From Hydrangea macrophylla (lineage: Eukaryota > Streptophyta > Magnoliopsida > Cornales > Hydrangeaceae), in NCBI GenBank assembly GCA_033977485.1, contig CM066994.1:49997155-50061154 (forward strand): 64,000 bases of DNA. The letters are read 5' to 3'. The notes below the pieces were generated by a model. That model was not told the DNA's origin and did not search any database. It saw nothing but the letters and a program-made list of their open reading frames with translations. Positions 23,200 through 34,204 of this stretch are shown piece by piece (the stretch's first letter is position 1; each line of letters opens with the position of its first letter). Both the position numbers and the translations under genes were made by a program.

Positions 23200-23823
23200 A
23201 TGCAAGCAGTCCTCGATGCTCTCAATCAGTCATATGTCTCCATCAACATCACCCCAGAGGATCTTGTCGGCATGATCAAGAAAAGCTCAACTCTCGCTAT
23301 CTCATTTACCGAAGCTGACCTACCTCCTGGAGGATCCGCTCACAATAAGTTGTTGCACATCACCATTGAATGTCTAGGAAATTCTTTACCCGCCTGTCTC
23401 GTTGACAACGGGTCTGCATTAAATGTATGCCCATTCCGAATAGCTAAAAGGATGGGACTTGATGAATCCACGTTTATACCATCAGTGCAAAAAGTAAGGG
23501 CCTATGACAATACTCAGTGAGCGATTATGGGGATCATTTTTCTGAATCTCTCTATTGGAACGGGGGAAAAGGAGGCAGAATTTCAAATCATCGACATTCC
23601 CGCGTCGTTCAATCTGCTTCTGGGAAGGCCATGGCTGGACAGTTTGGGTGCCATCCCGTCAACCATCCATCAAAAAGTCAAGTACATTTGGAAGAATAAG
23701 GTTTGCAATATTCTGAGGGATAGTTGGATGCATGTGTCTGAGGCTTCATCTAGTGCCCCAGTTTTGGAAGTACAAATGAGGAAGACACAAGCTTGGGTGG
23801 ATTCGAGTTCATCAATGCGATAG
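23200..23823 (+). pseudogene. Tat aspartic protease
   Basis: The active-site motif is LVDNGSALNVCPFRIAKRMG (D-N-G-S) near 23400. FQIIDIPASFNLLLGRPWLD and GAIPSTIHQKVKYIW near 23580-23690 are the characteristic C-terminal half of Tat proteases. A TGA at 23518-23520 interrupts the frame between them. The domain is otherwise full length. Confidence 0.87.
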
Positions 23824-24251
23824 AAGATAGCAAGCCAAAGGACTTCGTGCCGCTGTATTTCGATCAATACGCAAGTCCGTTGGTGGCCGGAATTATGAGG
23901 AAAATGGGATTCTTCCCGGGTTTGGGTTTAGGTAAAACGCACCAAGGATTGCCAGAATTTTTGAACATCATCTCATAAACTCATACTCGTGGGATAGGAT
24001 ATCAACTGACAAAGGAAGAAATGAGGAAAAAGAAGAAAGCGGCCGATGCGCCAATAGAACCTTACTTGAAAACTCTCAATGGATACTTTGTCAAAGAAGG
24101 GGAGGATTTTCCATTTTGCGGTTTCCCAGAGCCGTGGTTGGATAATGTGGAAAAATGTATGAAGCCAGGATTCGAGATTTTCTTTGCACATGACTTCTCT
24201 GATTATGAGGACCCTTACTTCCAAGTGCCTGCAAAATCCACCACCATTTAG
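23787..24251 (+). pseudogene. G-patch and protease-RT linker
   Basis: The stretch AGIMRKMGFFPGLGLGKTHQGLP resembles the glycine-rich G-patch found after protease in Tat and related elements, thought to bind nucleic acid. It ends at a TAA near 23977. The region 24021-24251 continues the linker (FCGFPEPWLDNVEKCMKPGF) and ends at TAG. Its exact function is not known. Confidence 0.65.
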
Positions 24252-24486
24252 GATTGGGTGTGTGCTCTGGATGGTTTGGCAATAAAAGACCTACTAGAAG
24301 AGGAATACATAGGAACCGAAAAGGGTAATCTTGGGGAGATTGTGAATGAGAATGGGAAGAGCAGAGATGAAGAAGAAAGCAAGGAAAAGGTATAAGGGGA
24401 GAAGTTAGACATGAAGAATAACCAGTGGAAGAAGAAATGGGAGAATTACTCGGATAGAGGATCAGGAAGATCATTTCATCGCTAAT

Positions 24487-25522
24487 TTGGGAGGAGAAAG
24501 CAAGAAAGAATGGGTCTTTGAGTCTAGTGATAGGTATCCCCCTCACCTAGAATCTGTATTGGCCCAAATGAGGCATCTTTCAATTTCTATGTCTGTTGTA
24601 ATCGCTCCCAAGAAATTTAATGAGAATATGACTAATTCTGCTTACTTGACTGCGCATAATTATAACTGTAATGCATGTGATGAAAGTAGTGAAATACTAG
24701 ATGAATTGCAAAAATTAATTGAAAAAGAAAATGAATCTGCATGTAAAATCATAGAAAGCACTTTAACGATTAATTTGGGAAATGAAGATAATCCACAAAA
24801 TGTTTCTATTGGCTCCACACTTAGTAATGAGGAAAGTAAAGAATTAATCAATCTATTAAATTAATTTAAAGATGTCTTTGCATGGTCTTATAATGATATG
24901 CCATGAATTGATCCAGAAATTGTCCAGCATCATATTCCCCTCTTCCCAAACTCGAAACCCATAAACAAAAATTGAGGCGAATAATGCCTGAATGGGCGCT
25001 TAAAGTGAAAGAGGAAGTTGAAAAGCAATTAAGAGCTGGATTCTTGATTGTCACCGAGTATCTTGAATGGGTCTCCAACATTGTACCGGTTCCTAAAAAG
25101 GATGGTCGTGTTAGGGTTTGTGTGGATTTTTGAGACCTGAACAAGGCTAGCCCTAAGGACGATTTCTCTTTACCCCACATCGATGTATTGGTAGATAATA
25201 CCACGGGGCACGAGCTTCTATCTTTCATGGATGGGTTCTCGGGGTATAATCAAATTCTAATGGTGCCAGAGGATAGGGAGAAAACTACTTTTATCACACC
25301 CTAGGGGACTTATTATTATAGAGTCATGCCATTTGGGCTTAAGAATGCGGGTGCGACTTACCAAAGAGCTGCCACCACATTACTACATGATATGATTCAC
25401 AAAGAAGTAGAGGTATATGTGGATGACATGATAGTAAAGTCTAAAGAAAGAGGAGGGCATTTCGAGGAGTTAAGAAAATTCTTTGAAAGGCTAAGGAAAT
25501 TCATAATGAGATTAAATCCATA
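24487..25522 (+). pseudogene. Tat reverse transcriptase
   Basis: A linker (24487-24864) precedes RT. Visible motifs are RIMPEWALKVKEEVEKQL, VPVPKKDGRVRVCVDF, NKASPKDDFSLPHIDVLVD, FMDGFSGYNQI, MPFGLKNAGATYQRA and the catalytic YVDDMIVKSK (near 25410). Stops interrupt at about 24864, 24903, 25131, 25303 and 25520. Motif order and spacing are normal. Confidence 0.9.
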
Positions 25523-26573
25523 GAAATGTACCTTCGGGGTCACCACAAGGAAACTGTTAGGATTTCTGATCACACAAAGGGGAATTGAGGTAGATCTGAC
25601 TAAAATTCAAGCCATAACCGAAATGTCATCACCGATAAATGAAAAGGAGTTGAGAGGATTCCTAGGGAGAATACAGTTCATCAGCCGCTTTATATCCAAA
25701 CTCACCACGACCTGTGATCCGTTGTTCAAGTTGTTGAGAAAAGGGGCAAAGTTTGAATGGGATAGACAATGCCAGAAAGCCTTCGAAAAGATCAAAACCT
25801 ACCTTCAAAACCCACCTATCCTGTCACCTCCCAAACCCATAAAACCTTTATTACTATACCTATCAGTAATCGAGAATTCAATGGGGTGCATGCTGGCCCA
25901 AGAAGAGGAAGAGGGGCGTGTGGAAAAAGCTATATATTACCTAAGTAAGAGAATGATTGGGTATAAGTTGAACTATTTGCCATTGGAGAAAGCCTGTTGG
26001 GCCTTGGTGTGGTGTACCCGTCACCTTAGGAATTACATGTTAGCCTTCCCTGTCACCCTAATATTCCGAATGGACCCACTTAAATACCTCTTTAAAAAAC
26101 CCGCCTTAACTAGTAGGATCTCTCGTTGGACCATGATACTAGTCGAATTTGATATTAGATATGTCACTTCCAAATCTGTCAAAGGGAGAGCCGTCGTCGA
26201 ATACTTAGCCGACCTTGCCATAGAATCCGAAGAAAGGGAAGAATTTAAGCTTCTTGATGAGGGGGTGATGGAAGTGAAGGAGAACTTGTGGAAGATGTAC
26301 TTTAATGGGGCAGCCAATCAGATAGGGTACGGGGTTGGAATCATCCTCATATCACCTAATGGGACCCCCACCCCATTGGCCGTTAAGCTTAAGTATAATT
26401 CAACTAAGAACATGGCAGAATACAAAGCCTGTATAATTGGGATGGAAGTAGCCTTGACCCTAAGAATCGAGAAGATCGATATTTTTGGGGACTCTAATCT
26501 AATAATATCACAAGTAAGGGGAGATTGGAGAATAAAGCATGAGAAATTGAGACCTTATCACGAATACTTGTAA
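25523..26573 (+). pseudogene. RNase H plus second archaeal-type RNase H
   Basis: ELRGFLGRIQFISRFI is the connection domain. LLLYLSVIENSMGCMLAQ and YYLSKRMIGYKLNYLPLEK are RNase H. YLADLAIES ends that domain. A second RNase H follows, the hallmark of the Tat/Ogre lineage: MYFNGAANQIGYGVGIILIS, NMAEYKACIIGMEVAL, IFGDSNLIISQVRGDW. Its first acidic position reads Asn (YFNGA) where family members usually have Asp, so the enzyme is probably inactive. The frame 25623-26573 is open throughout. Confidence 0.9.
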
Positions 26574-26576
26574 AGC

Positions 26577-27507
26577 TTGAAAGTGCAATTCAGAAAGATT
26601 TCATTCTACTACCTTCCCCGCGAAAAAAACCAATTGGCCGATTCCCTAGCAACCCTGGCCTCAATGATCCAAATCCCTGCAGGAATCTCCATGATCCCTT
26701 TATCAATAGAAGAAAGAACCCGACCCTCGTTTAAAATGATCGCCACCATCGAAGAAGGAGAAGAGGTCAAAATACCATGGTATGTAGATGTTTGGAGCTT
26801 TATTGAGAAAGGAGAATATCCTGAGGGAGCTTCGGAGAAGGATAAGAAAGCAATTCGGAGGTTTTCGACTCAATTCGTAATCTATGCGGGAAAGTTGTGG
26901 AAAAGGTCCTACACTGGCTATAACTTAGAATGTCTATACGGGAGGGAATCGAGAAAGATGATGGAAGAGGTGCATGAAGGAGTCTGCGAACCCCACATGA
27001 ATGGACACATGTTGGCCAAAAAGATAATTCGGCAAGGATACTATTGGACGACTCTGATAAAGATTGCTGTGAGTACGTTAGGAAATACCATAAATGCCAA
27101 ATTCATGCAAACCTAATACATACCCCACCTTCCCAACTCTATGGCATGACCACCCCCTGGCCGTTCTCTATGTGGGGTATTGATATCATCAGTGAAGTAG
27201 TCCCAAAAGCTTCAAATGGACACTAGTACATAATCGTAGCGATAGACTATTTCACCAAATGGGTAGAGGCAGCATCATATGCAACTCTGAAAGCCAAGGA
27301 TGTGGTGAATTTATCGAGAAGAACATAGTCTATAAATACGGGGTTTCGAATGAGCTTATTTCTGACCATGGTAGTCATTTTCAAGGAGAAGTCATCCCAC
27401 TCCTGGAGAAGTATAGGATTACCCGCCACTAATCCTCACCGTACAGACCTCAGACAAATGGAGCAGTAGAAGCCGCAAGCAAGAATGTAAAGGCGATCCT
27501 GGGGAAA
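26577..27507 (+). pseudogene. Tat integrase finger and catalytic core
   Basis: After a TAA at 26571-26573 the frame continues through YYLPREKNQLADSLATLASM into the HHCC finger (EVHEGVCEPHMNGHMLAKKI, then KYHKCQIHANLIH in the next frame after a shift near 27050). The core shows D in WGIDIISEVV (near 27178), D in LISDHGSHFQGE (near 27360) and E in NGAVEAASKNVKAI (near 27470). Stops lie near 27224 and 27430, with one more frame change near 27310. Confidence 0.88.
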
Positions 27508-28020
27508 ATGACAGATACATATAGGGATTGGAATGAGAAGTTACCATTTGCTTTATGGGGATACCGAACTTCTGTAAGAACTTCAACGGGGGCTACACCG
27601 TATTCATTAATCTATGGGATGGAAGCTGTTCTCCCAGTTGAGGTCGAAATACCATCTTTGAGAGTTTTGGTAGAGTGCGAGGTAACCGAACTTGAGTGGC
27701 TACGAGGGAGATATGAGGAATTGATGTTACTTGATGAAAAGAGATTGGCTACTATAAATCACACTCGGGGATATCAGAAAAGGATAGCTTGTGCTTTCAA
27801 CAAGAAGGTTCGCCCAAGGAAGCTTGCTGAGGGCGACCTGGTCCTCAAAGAACTTAAAGCGCCTGTTTATGACCCCCAAGGAAAATTCAAACCTAACTGG
27901 GTCGGACCATATATCATTAAGACACTCTTCTCCGGAGGAGCTGCCTATCTCATGGACCTAGATGGAGTTGAGTTTAAACACCCAATCAACCTCGATCGCC
28001 TCAAGAAATATTTTGCTTGA
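27508..28020 (+). pseudogene. Tat integrase C-terminal part
   Basis: An open 170-residue stretch continues in frame from the core: WNEKLPFALWGYRTSVRTST, TPYSLIYGMEAVLPVEVEIP, RKLAEGDLVLKELKAP, NWVGPYIIKTLFSGGAAYLM. It ends with LDRLKKYFA and TGA, the usual end of Tat pol. There is no chromodomain, as expected for Tat. Confidence 0.9.
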
Positions 28021-28776
28021 AACCTTATCTTTCAAAACCTCCAGAGTTGATGAACTAGCTTGACCTAATTCTCGTTAGGGGATACGTAGGCAACCTGCTC
28101 GGTTCGGTCACAAAATTACCTAAAAAGTGCTATCCTTCTAGCCTCGGCTGAACTACTACGGACCCGATACTCATTCGAGGATAAGTAGGCAGGCTCACAA
28201 GACCCTCGGTCCAAATAAAACCAAACTTTTGACAAAATAAATGTCTTGAGTTTGCCCGGAATCACATCTAAGCCCCAAAACCAGGGGCAAACTTCGTTTG
28301 CCACCCGATGAACCCAGATAAAATCTAAAACCCATCTCTGGATCTACTAGCTATTAGAATATGTATTATGTGGAATCAAATGAGAATTCTTGAAATAGAA
28401 GGATTAAAACTAAGCAAGACTCATGATAAAGTAATAAAAGCCAAAAGAGACATTAAGAGGAGAATTGTTCATAACCTAAAGAAATTGGAAGAGTGCCAAC
28501 TTTGATTCAACGTGATTAGAACATTTTTCAAAATACAAGGAAAAGTCTTTCGAAAATGAAAAATGCATCACATAATTTAAAATGAAGTGCAGTAAGAGTT
28601 AAGCAGAATTTATCAAAAGTTTTAGAATCTTGTTTTCCATTTTTTTTTTTCATTTTTCCTTTTATTTGTCTAGAAGCTAGTTCCCAAACAAAATCTGAAT
28701 CTCAAGGAGGTACTCAGCAGTAGGAACGATTGAAGCAGGGATCCTCCAAAAGGGAGCCGACACTCTGTCATGCCAA
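28021..28776 (+). other. Relic 3' end of element after pol
   Basis: GGGGATACGTAGGCAACCTG (about 28077) and a second GGATAAGTAGGCAGGCTCAC (about 28170) match the signature found shortly before the polypurine tract in the Tat remnant (6623) and in this element (36182). A tract-like CCAGGGGCAAAC follows at 28281-28292, but no LTR comes after it. The remainder (28293-28776) is AT-rich and carries no gene I can see. Confidence 0.6.
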
Positions 28777-29769
28777 GCCTCAGCAAATAGTCTCATGGTA
28801 GAATGGCGTAGGGCAGAACTCCTCAAAAATATCTACAGAGATAGCATCCGGGACATCCTGAAGCAACCCAAACTGATGAACTACCCGACCAGGGATGTGA
28901 AAAGTGGTGGCACGCAGGCCAGGCAGCCAAACCCCCGGGCGTCCAGGAAGTCGTACCGTAATAGAACAGTAAGACCATCGGGGGCATACCCAACAAATAT
29001 CCTCATAACATAGGCTCCGAAGCCAAGCAAGCCAGCCGTCAACCGTGCGAGATAGGTAATGGACCTCCAAGCGGTCGTAAGGGAGCAGTCTCCCAAGAAG
29101 GGGTGAACGAAGAGGCCTAAATGCTCGAGAAACCAGATCTGTAAGACATGAGGTGACCCTGAAAGTAGCATCGACCCGGTGCTCCGTGCATGGTCCAAAC
29201 CCAGTAAGGTCTCTCCTAGAACAAGCATGACAGCGCTCCGCATCTCTCGGAAACCTCAAACAATAGGGATCAGGATGTCGGTGGAGGACTGAAATAAGAA
29301 ATGAGAGAGCATAGCCAAAGAAAGGGCACTACATCTGATGATCTGATACCCTCCGTCATCAGGATCACCAATAGGAGCATAAATGGAAGAAAGACGATCG
29401 AAATCAATGTGTTGATCATGAACAAAAGAGCTGGCGGCACCCCGGGAAATACGAAGAAGAGTCGCTAGATCTTGGATGTACCCTGCCTGTATCTGGGGGA
29501 ATCTGGGGGATAATCAAATCAGCATAAGGATCGTTATGGAGAATGGCGCTAAATTCCTCAAAGAGTGGACAAACTTCCTCATGGCCGAACTGGAAGATAT
29601 GCAAAGAGGGGTCCCAACATGTAATAATGGCTCAGAGTAAGCCCTCATCTAGAGTCATATGGCCGAAAGTAAAGAGGTCTGTCAATCTGTGGGACTCGAA
29701 GTTGAGTCGGTCGATACCGGAAAGAGAATCCATCCACAGGTATAGATTGTCGGCACTTATGGGAGCCAT
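28777..29769 (-). pseudogene. Antisense gene A: DUF7745/plant-mobile-like protein
   Basis: Antisense to the retroelement. The start ATG is at 29769, about 95 bases after a TATA box. It reads MAPISADNLYLWMDSLSGID, then WDPSLHIFQFGHEEVC, LFEEFSAILHNDPYAD, a frame change near 29495, and IQDLATLLRISRGAASSFVH. Next come FREMRSAVMLVLGETLLGL, SPHVLQIWFLEHLGLFVHPF and TAWRSITYLARL. A second frame change near 28880 leads to RVVHQFGLLQDVPDAISVD. Stops occur near 29640 and 29258. The order of WD, FGxE, LEEF and LQIWFLEHL motifs resembles the DUF7745 and plant mobile families often carried by plant retroelements. This is family recognition by eye; the biochemical role is unknown. Confidence 0.55.
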
Positions 29770-29863
29770 GAAGATTGAGAATGAATATAGAAGAAGACTT
29801 TGAGTGAGGAAGAGGAGGAGGCCTTGGGACTCTCAAAACAAGCATAGAATGAGCAAATAACAC

Positions 29864-29873
29864 CTTATATAAG
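29864..29873 (-). promoter_or_regulatory. TATA box of antisense gene A
   Basis: CTTATATAAG, palindromic, stands about 95 bases upstream of the gene A ATG on the minus strand. The intervening leader is CT-rich on that strand (CCTCCTCCTCTTCCTC), typical of plant leaders. Confidence 0.6.
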
Positions 29874-29888
29874 AAAAATGGCACAAAC

Positions 29889-29992
29889 CGGCACTCGATG
29901 TAAAGCGGTGGCACTCACTAAGTGTCGGCCGGCGGTCACTGAGTGCCGCTTGGCAGTCACTCAGTGCCGGTCAGCCTCTCTGAGTGTCGGCC
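29889..29992 (-). promoter_or_regulatory. GAGTGCC island upstream of antisense gene A
   Basis: About five units of GTCACTGAGTGCCGCTTGG type occur. The motif is the one in the element's LTR islands. It ends about 15 bases upstream of the TATA box in the minus-strand sense. Confidence 0.65.
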
Positions 29993-30355
29993 AGGGTTTA
30001 AAAGGTTCATGGGTCAGTTTATAACTTGAATTAACCCAAACCTGCATCAAATTTGAACAGAATATCACCATTCATCATTCAAATACCAATTCTCTTGCAC
30101 CATTCATCAATAAGCAATAAAGGCATTCACATTTTTTGAAGTTAGCAAGGAGAATAAGTTTGATACTAAGTTAGTAATCAAGCATGAATATAAACAGAAT
30201 TCAAAATTGGCACGCAGGCAACCATGCATGAATAATATCAATCCACTTAAAATAAATCCATTGAAGAGAGAGATTTTTAGAATTCTCGTCCTCGCAGGGA
30301 CGTAAAAAAAATGGAAAAAGAGGTCGACCATCCTCGTCGACGACGAGGATTTCTT
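29993..30355. other. Spacer between antisense genes
   Basis: AT-rich sequence between the island of gene A and the 3' end of gene B. It contains a CGTCGACGACGAGG stretch just past the gene B stop. No gene is seen. Confidence 0.5.
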
Positions 30356-33300
30356 CTAGGTGCCTGCGGAGCTGTCTGGCTCCCCCCCAGCTCCACCATC
30401 TCCACCGTCTCCTCCATCTCCGCCGTCACCGCCTTGGCCGCTGCCACCGACACCTCCTTGATAGCCGCCACCTTGACCCAGCTGGAGCTCTTGAATTTCC
30501 TCCTCAAGGCAACAAGCTCGGCCTCCTGAAAGGACCAAATAAAATGGAGAATAAATAAAATGAATAATAAAAGGAGGGAAAGAAGAAAAGAAAGTAAAAT
30601 ATAATAAAACCATAGCTCTGGCCTGGAGATCAGCATTAGCCCTTGCTCCATCAGCCTGAGAAAGAGTTGGGGTACAGTTGTCAGCATGAGAATAATTATT
30701 TGAATTTTGAAAAGTAATAAGTAATAAGAAGGTTGTTTTCAAAAAAAGGGATTTACTCTCCATTCGCGTCCATGAATCCAATGCTGGACAGTGTGTGCAT
30801 ACGATAAACCGTCTTCAGCGTAATCTCTAGGGACTGTATCGTATTACAGAGGGATGGACGGAACATTCTGAGTATAAGGGGTCAGCTGTTACATGGTCTC
30901 CTAGCCCATATGGACCATAGGAACATTCCAGTTCCACTGTGGGAGAGTTAGAGGGTCGGCAACCCTAGGAACAGGTTGCAAATAAAGATTTGGATATTAA
31001 TAAATGTGTTTACATATCTAAGAAAAGAAAGAGAAGAAGTAGAAATAAAAGAAATAAAAGTCTATTACCCGGGTGACATCCATGAGAGGAAAATTATGCA
31101 TAAGAGAATTTAATCTGAAGGTGGGGTAACCGTCTGGACCATCCAAGAAATTTGCAATATTCTCCCCATCTAGAGCGGCCACCAGGTCATCATGATCCAA
31201 AGTCTCCGTGCTCCTCATAGTAGCTGGAGGAGCTCTTGGCACGTAGAAGGCTGGGGCAGAAAGAGATTGCTTGGTCACCCTCTCACCAAGGTACAATTCT
31301 TGGCTCGTCTCGCCCACCATCAGGATCCTCAATCTGGAGAAACCCACAGCCTCCTGGATCGCCTCGCTAGCCTCGGGGAGGGCCGCCTCCTATGGATTCC
31401 ATATCACGTGAACCTCACGTAAGTTGATGAGGAGGTTCCTATAACCAACAAAGTCGTGGGCTCCAACCTTTCGACCCGTCGCTCCCTTTCTCTATTTCAG
31501 GCCCTGAGGCATGATAGCAGCCTCACCATCTCTGGTACTGGGAGCCCTCATGCGAAGGTACTCGTGAGACAATATCTGTAAAAGAAAAAAAGAAAAGAGT
31601 GAATCTAGTATTCGAAATAAAAATCAGAGGAGATGAATAAAATGAAAAAAATGTGATGAAATATAATAATAAAAGTTTTTTTACTTCCCAGGCTCTCCAG
31701 TACCCGCCGGTGGAAGGGAAGTTTCCCCTAGAGACCTCACTTATATGGTTATAGAAAGTAGCCAACCCTGCCCCTCCCCAGTTATACTGGGATATGTGAT
31801 CAATGTCTGCAAGAGAGGCTAAGTACCCTAGATTGATCCGGTCTCCTTTCATGATCATCAGTGAGCAACCCAGCACATACATGATGAAAGCCCTAGCCAT
31901 CTGGTTGTCAGTAAAGGCCTGGCCCCTGAAAGTGTCCATGAACCATTTTGCAGGCACTATAAACTCTCCTAGATGAGCCCCAAGTAGGTCAATAATCTGT
32001 TCATGATGAGTCGGGAGATCGTCATAACGAGCAACGGGAAGGCTACCAAACGGAATGCCTGTGATCATAGCAAAGTCTAGGGGTGTCATCGTCATCTCCC
32101 AAAATGGCATATGGAATGTATTTGTTGTATCCCACCATTTCTCTGCCAAAGCCTGGATATGGGTCATATCGTTTGAACTCTTCTCTAAAAGTAATACAAA
32201 GAGCCCAAATCCAACATTGTTGATCACGGTTCTAACTTCATCAGAAAACTCCTCATACCACCTCCGGCCACGAGCCAGGTTCCCATGGCCTTTGAGGGTA
32301 GCCTCCAGTGTCTACAAGAAAAGGGACAGAAGAAAGACAAAAATAAGAAAACAAGGCAATAAATAATGATTTCAGAGTCTAAGCGACTCAATTCTTTGAA
32401 AAAGAAAGAAATAAATAATGATTTCAGAGTCTAAGCAACTCAATTCTTTGAAAAGAAAAATAAATAATGATTTCAAAGTCTAAGCAACTCAATTCTTTGA
32501 AAAAGAAAAATAAATAATGATTTTAGAGTCTAAGCGACTCAATTCTTTGCAAAATATATATATAAATAATGATTTCAGAGTCTAAGAGACTCAATTCTTT
32601 GAAAAAGAAAGAAATAAATAATGATTTCAGAGTCTAAGCGACTCAATTCTTTGAAAAAGAAAATAAATAATGACCTCTGAGTCTAAGTGACTCAATTCTT
32701 TGAAAAGAAGAATAAATGATGATCTCTGAGTCTAAGTAACTCAATTCTTTGAAAATAAAAAACTCTTGAGTCTAAGCGACTCGATGTTTTGAAAAAAAGA
32801 AAAAAAGAGGGAATTCTTGAGTCTACACGACTCGATGTTTTGAAAGAAATAAAAACTCTTGAGTCTAAGCGACTCGATGTTTTGAAAATAAGGAAAAAGA
32901 ATTCTTGAGTCTACGTGACTCGATGTTTTGAAAGAAATAAAAACTTTTGAGTCCAAGCGACTCGATGTGTTGAAAATAAAGAAAAAAAGAGAATTCTTGA
33001 GTCTAAGCGACTCGGTGTTTTGAAGAAAATAATTCTTAAGTCTAAGCGACTCGATGTTTTGAAAATATAAAAAAAGAATTCTTGAGTCTAAGTGACTCGG
33101 TGTTTTGATGAAAATAATAACCAGAGTTTTTGAGTCTAAACGACTCAATGTTAAGAGAGAAAATAAAGATTCTTGGTTCCGCAACTATGGATTTTAGGTT
33201 CATTAAGCATAGTCTATGTGAAATTCGAGTGCCTCATGGGGTTGGTGCAACCCCTCATTAGCAATGGACAAACAGAACAATGAAATTCATAAGCATGAAA

Positions 33301-33810
33301 AACCAATGAATCCAAATAAGGGTAATAAGAAAAGGCACAATACCAAGCATTGAACCCAATCATGGCGTTCCACCCAAGAAAATCAGTTCAAAAAAAAAGG
33401 GGGGGGGGAGTATCACAAATAAGATTGAGTATATCCAAATACACTAGGTTATGGGGGTATTCATACATGCATTGTGCATTATACATTGCATTGCATCGCA
33501 TTGTTCATCATAAGAAACAAGAGGGTTTGGGAATATACCAATCTATTGAAGGCTCATGCCGAGAGGTGCGCCCCGGGGTCGGCAAGTAAAAGTGACGAGT
33601 TGTGGCCAGGAGTGGGTTTATACTTCTTCCTAGAAGGCCCATGGGAACCGGAACCACTTTCCATTGTAAGAATCTACAAGCAAAAGAGGGAAGTCAAGAT
33701 TCATATGAAGAAATTGTGAGGGAAACATGAAAATAACTATGATTTTAAGCACAAATCAAGTTTAAAAATGCAAACTTGGCATTAAGAAGTAGGCATACCT
33801 TGATTATTTG
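30356..33810 (-). pseudogene. Antisense gene B: multi-exon plant mobile domain (PMD) gene
   Basis: A spliced gene antisense to the retroelement. A leader intron (33674-33798, GT...AG) precedes an ATG at 33664 (MESGSGSHGPSRKKYKPTPG). A large intron full of tandem repeats ends in TTCTTGTAG before exon 32311-31685. That exon is the PMD core: TNTFHMPFWEMTMTPLDFAM, ITGIPFGSLPVARYDD, DNQMARAFIMYVLGCSLMI, YNWGGAGLATFYNHISEVSR, GGYWRAWE. Exon 31575-31069 follows (phase 0; SHEYLRMRAPSTRDGEAA, VGYRNLLINLREVHVIWNP) with two TAG stops. Exons near 30964-30774 and 30652-30611 and a last one to 30356 encode WNWNVPMVHMG, a short coiled coil and a Gly/Asp-rich tail. Stops and shifts make it a pseudogene. PMD (PF10536) proteins occur in plant genes and transposons; function here is unknown. 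Confidence 0.75.
32340..33180. repeat. Satellite array 1 inside intron of antisense gene B
   Basis: About 16 tandem units of 46-60 bases are centred on GAGTCTAAGCGACTC, a hairpin-forming inverted repeat. The left units continue with AATTCTTTGAAAAAGAAA; the right units with GATGTTTTGAAAATAA. The long minus-strand frame over it (32741-33184) is only the translated repeat. Confidence 0.92.
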
Positions 33811-33924
33811 ATGATTCTTGATTTAGATATCAAGAGAGAAGAGAGTCTTGGAGAGAAAACTCGTGAAGAGAGAAGAAGAGAATGAAAAAGAAAAAAAAGA
33901 GAAATCAAGTTTTAACACACTGCT
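33811..33924 (-). promoter_or_regulatory. CT-rich leader of antisense gene B
   Basis: The minus strand reads TTCTCTTCTTCTCTCTTCAC and similar pyrimidine-rich sequence. It runs into the GTATGCC donor at 33798. This looks like a plant 5' leader with an intron. No clear TATA box lies between it and the island. Confidence 0.5.
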
Positions 33925-34046
33925 GGTCAGACCGGCAGTTGATGGAAGGCCGCCGTCACTCACTGAGTGCCACGCGGCATTGCATGGAGTGCCGGTCGGC
34001 ACTCAGTGAGTGCTGGTGCGTGTCACTGAATGCCGCCGTGTGTGAC
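33925..34046 (-). promoter_or_regulatory. GAGTGCC island upstream of antisense gene B
   Basis: It includes CACTCACTGAGTGCC, identical over 15 bases to the 5' LTR island. Other units are GAGTGCCGGTCGGCACTCAG and variants. It lies directly upstream of the gene B leader. Confidence 0.65.
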
Positions 34047-34204
34047 AGGTGGCCTCTTCCCTCCAAATATTTCATATTTATGATAGGGACCACCGAATTT
34101 TCCTCCCATGTCCCTAAAGATTTTCCCTCGTTTCGAAAGGACCCCCAGAGTTTGAAAAATAAGTTTTTAAGCCCTTTTGTAAATTAGAATTAGCCCCTGA
34201 TTGT

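Noticed and set aside
32340..33180. CRISPR-like array
   Set aside because: The repeats are tandem with diverged, non-unique spacers and no cas genes, in plant DNA inside a retrotransposon. It is a satellite array.
32741..33184. 147-residue minus-strand protein with SRLDSK repeats
   Set aside because: It is the translation of satellite array 1, which lies in an intron of antisense gene B.
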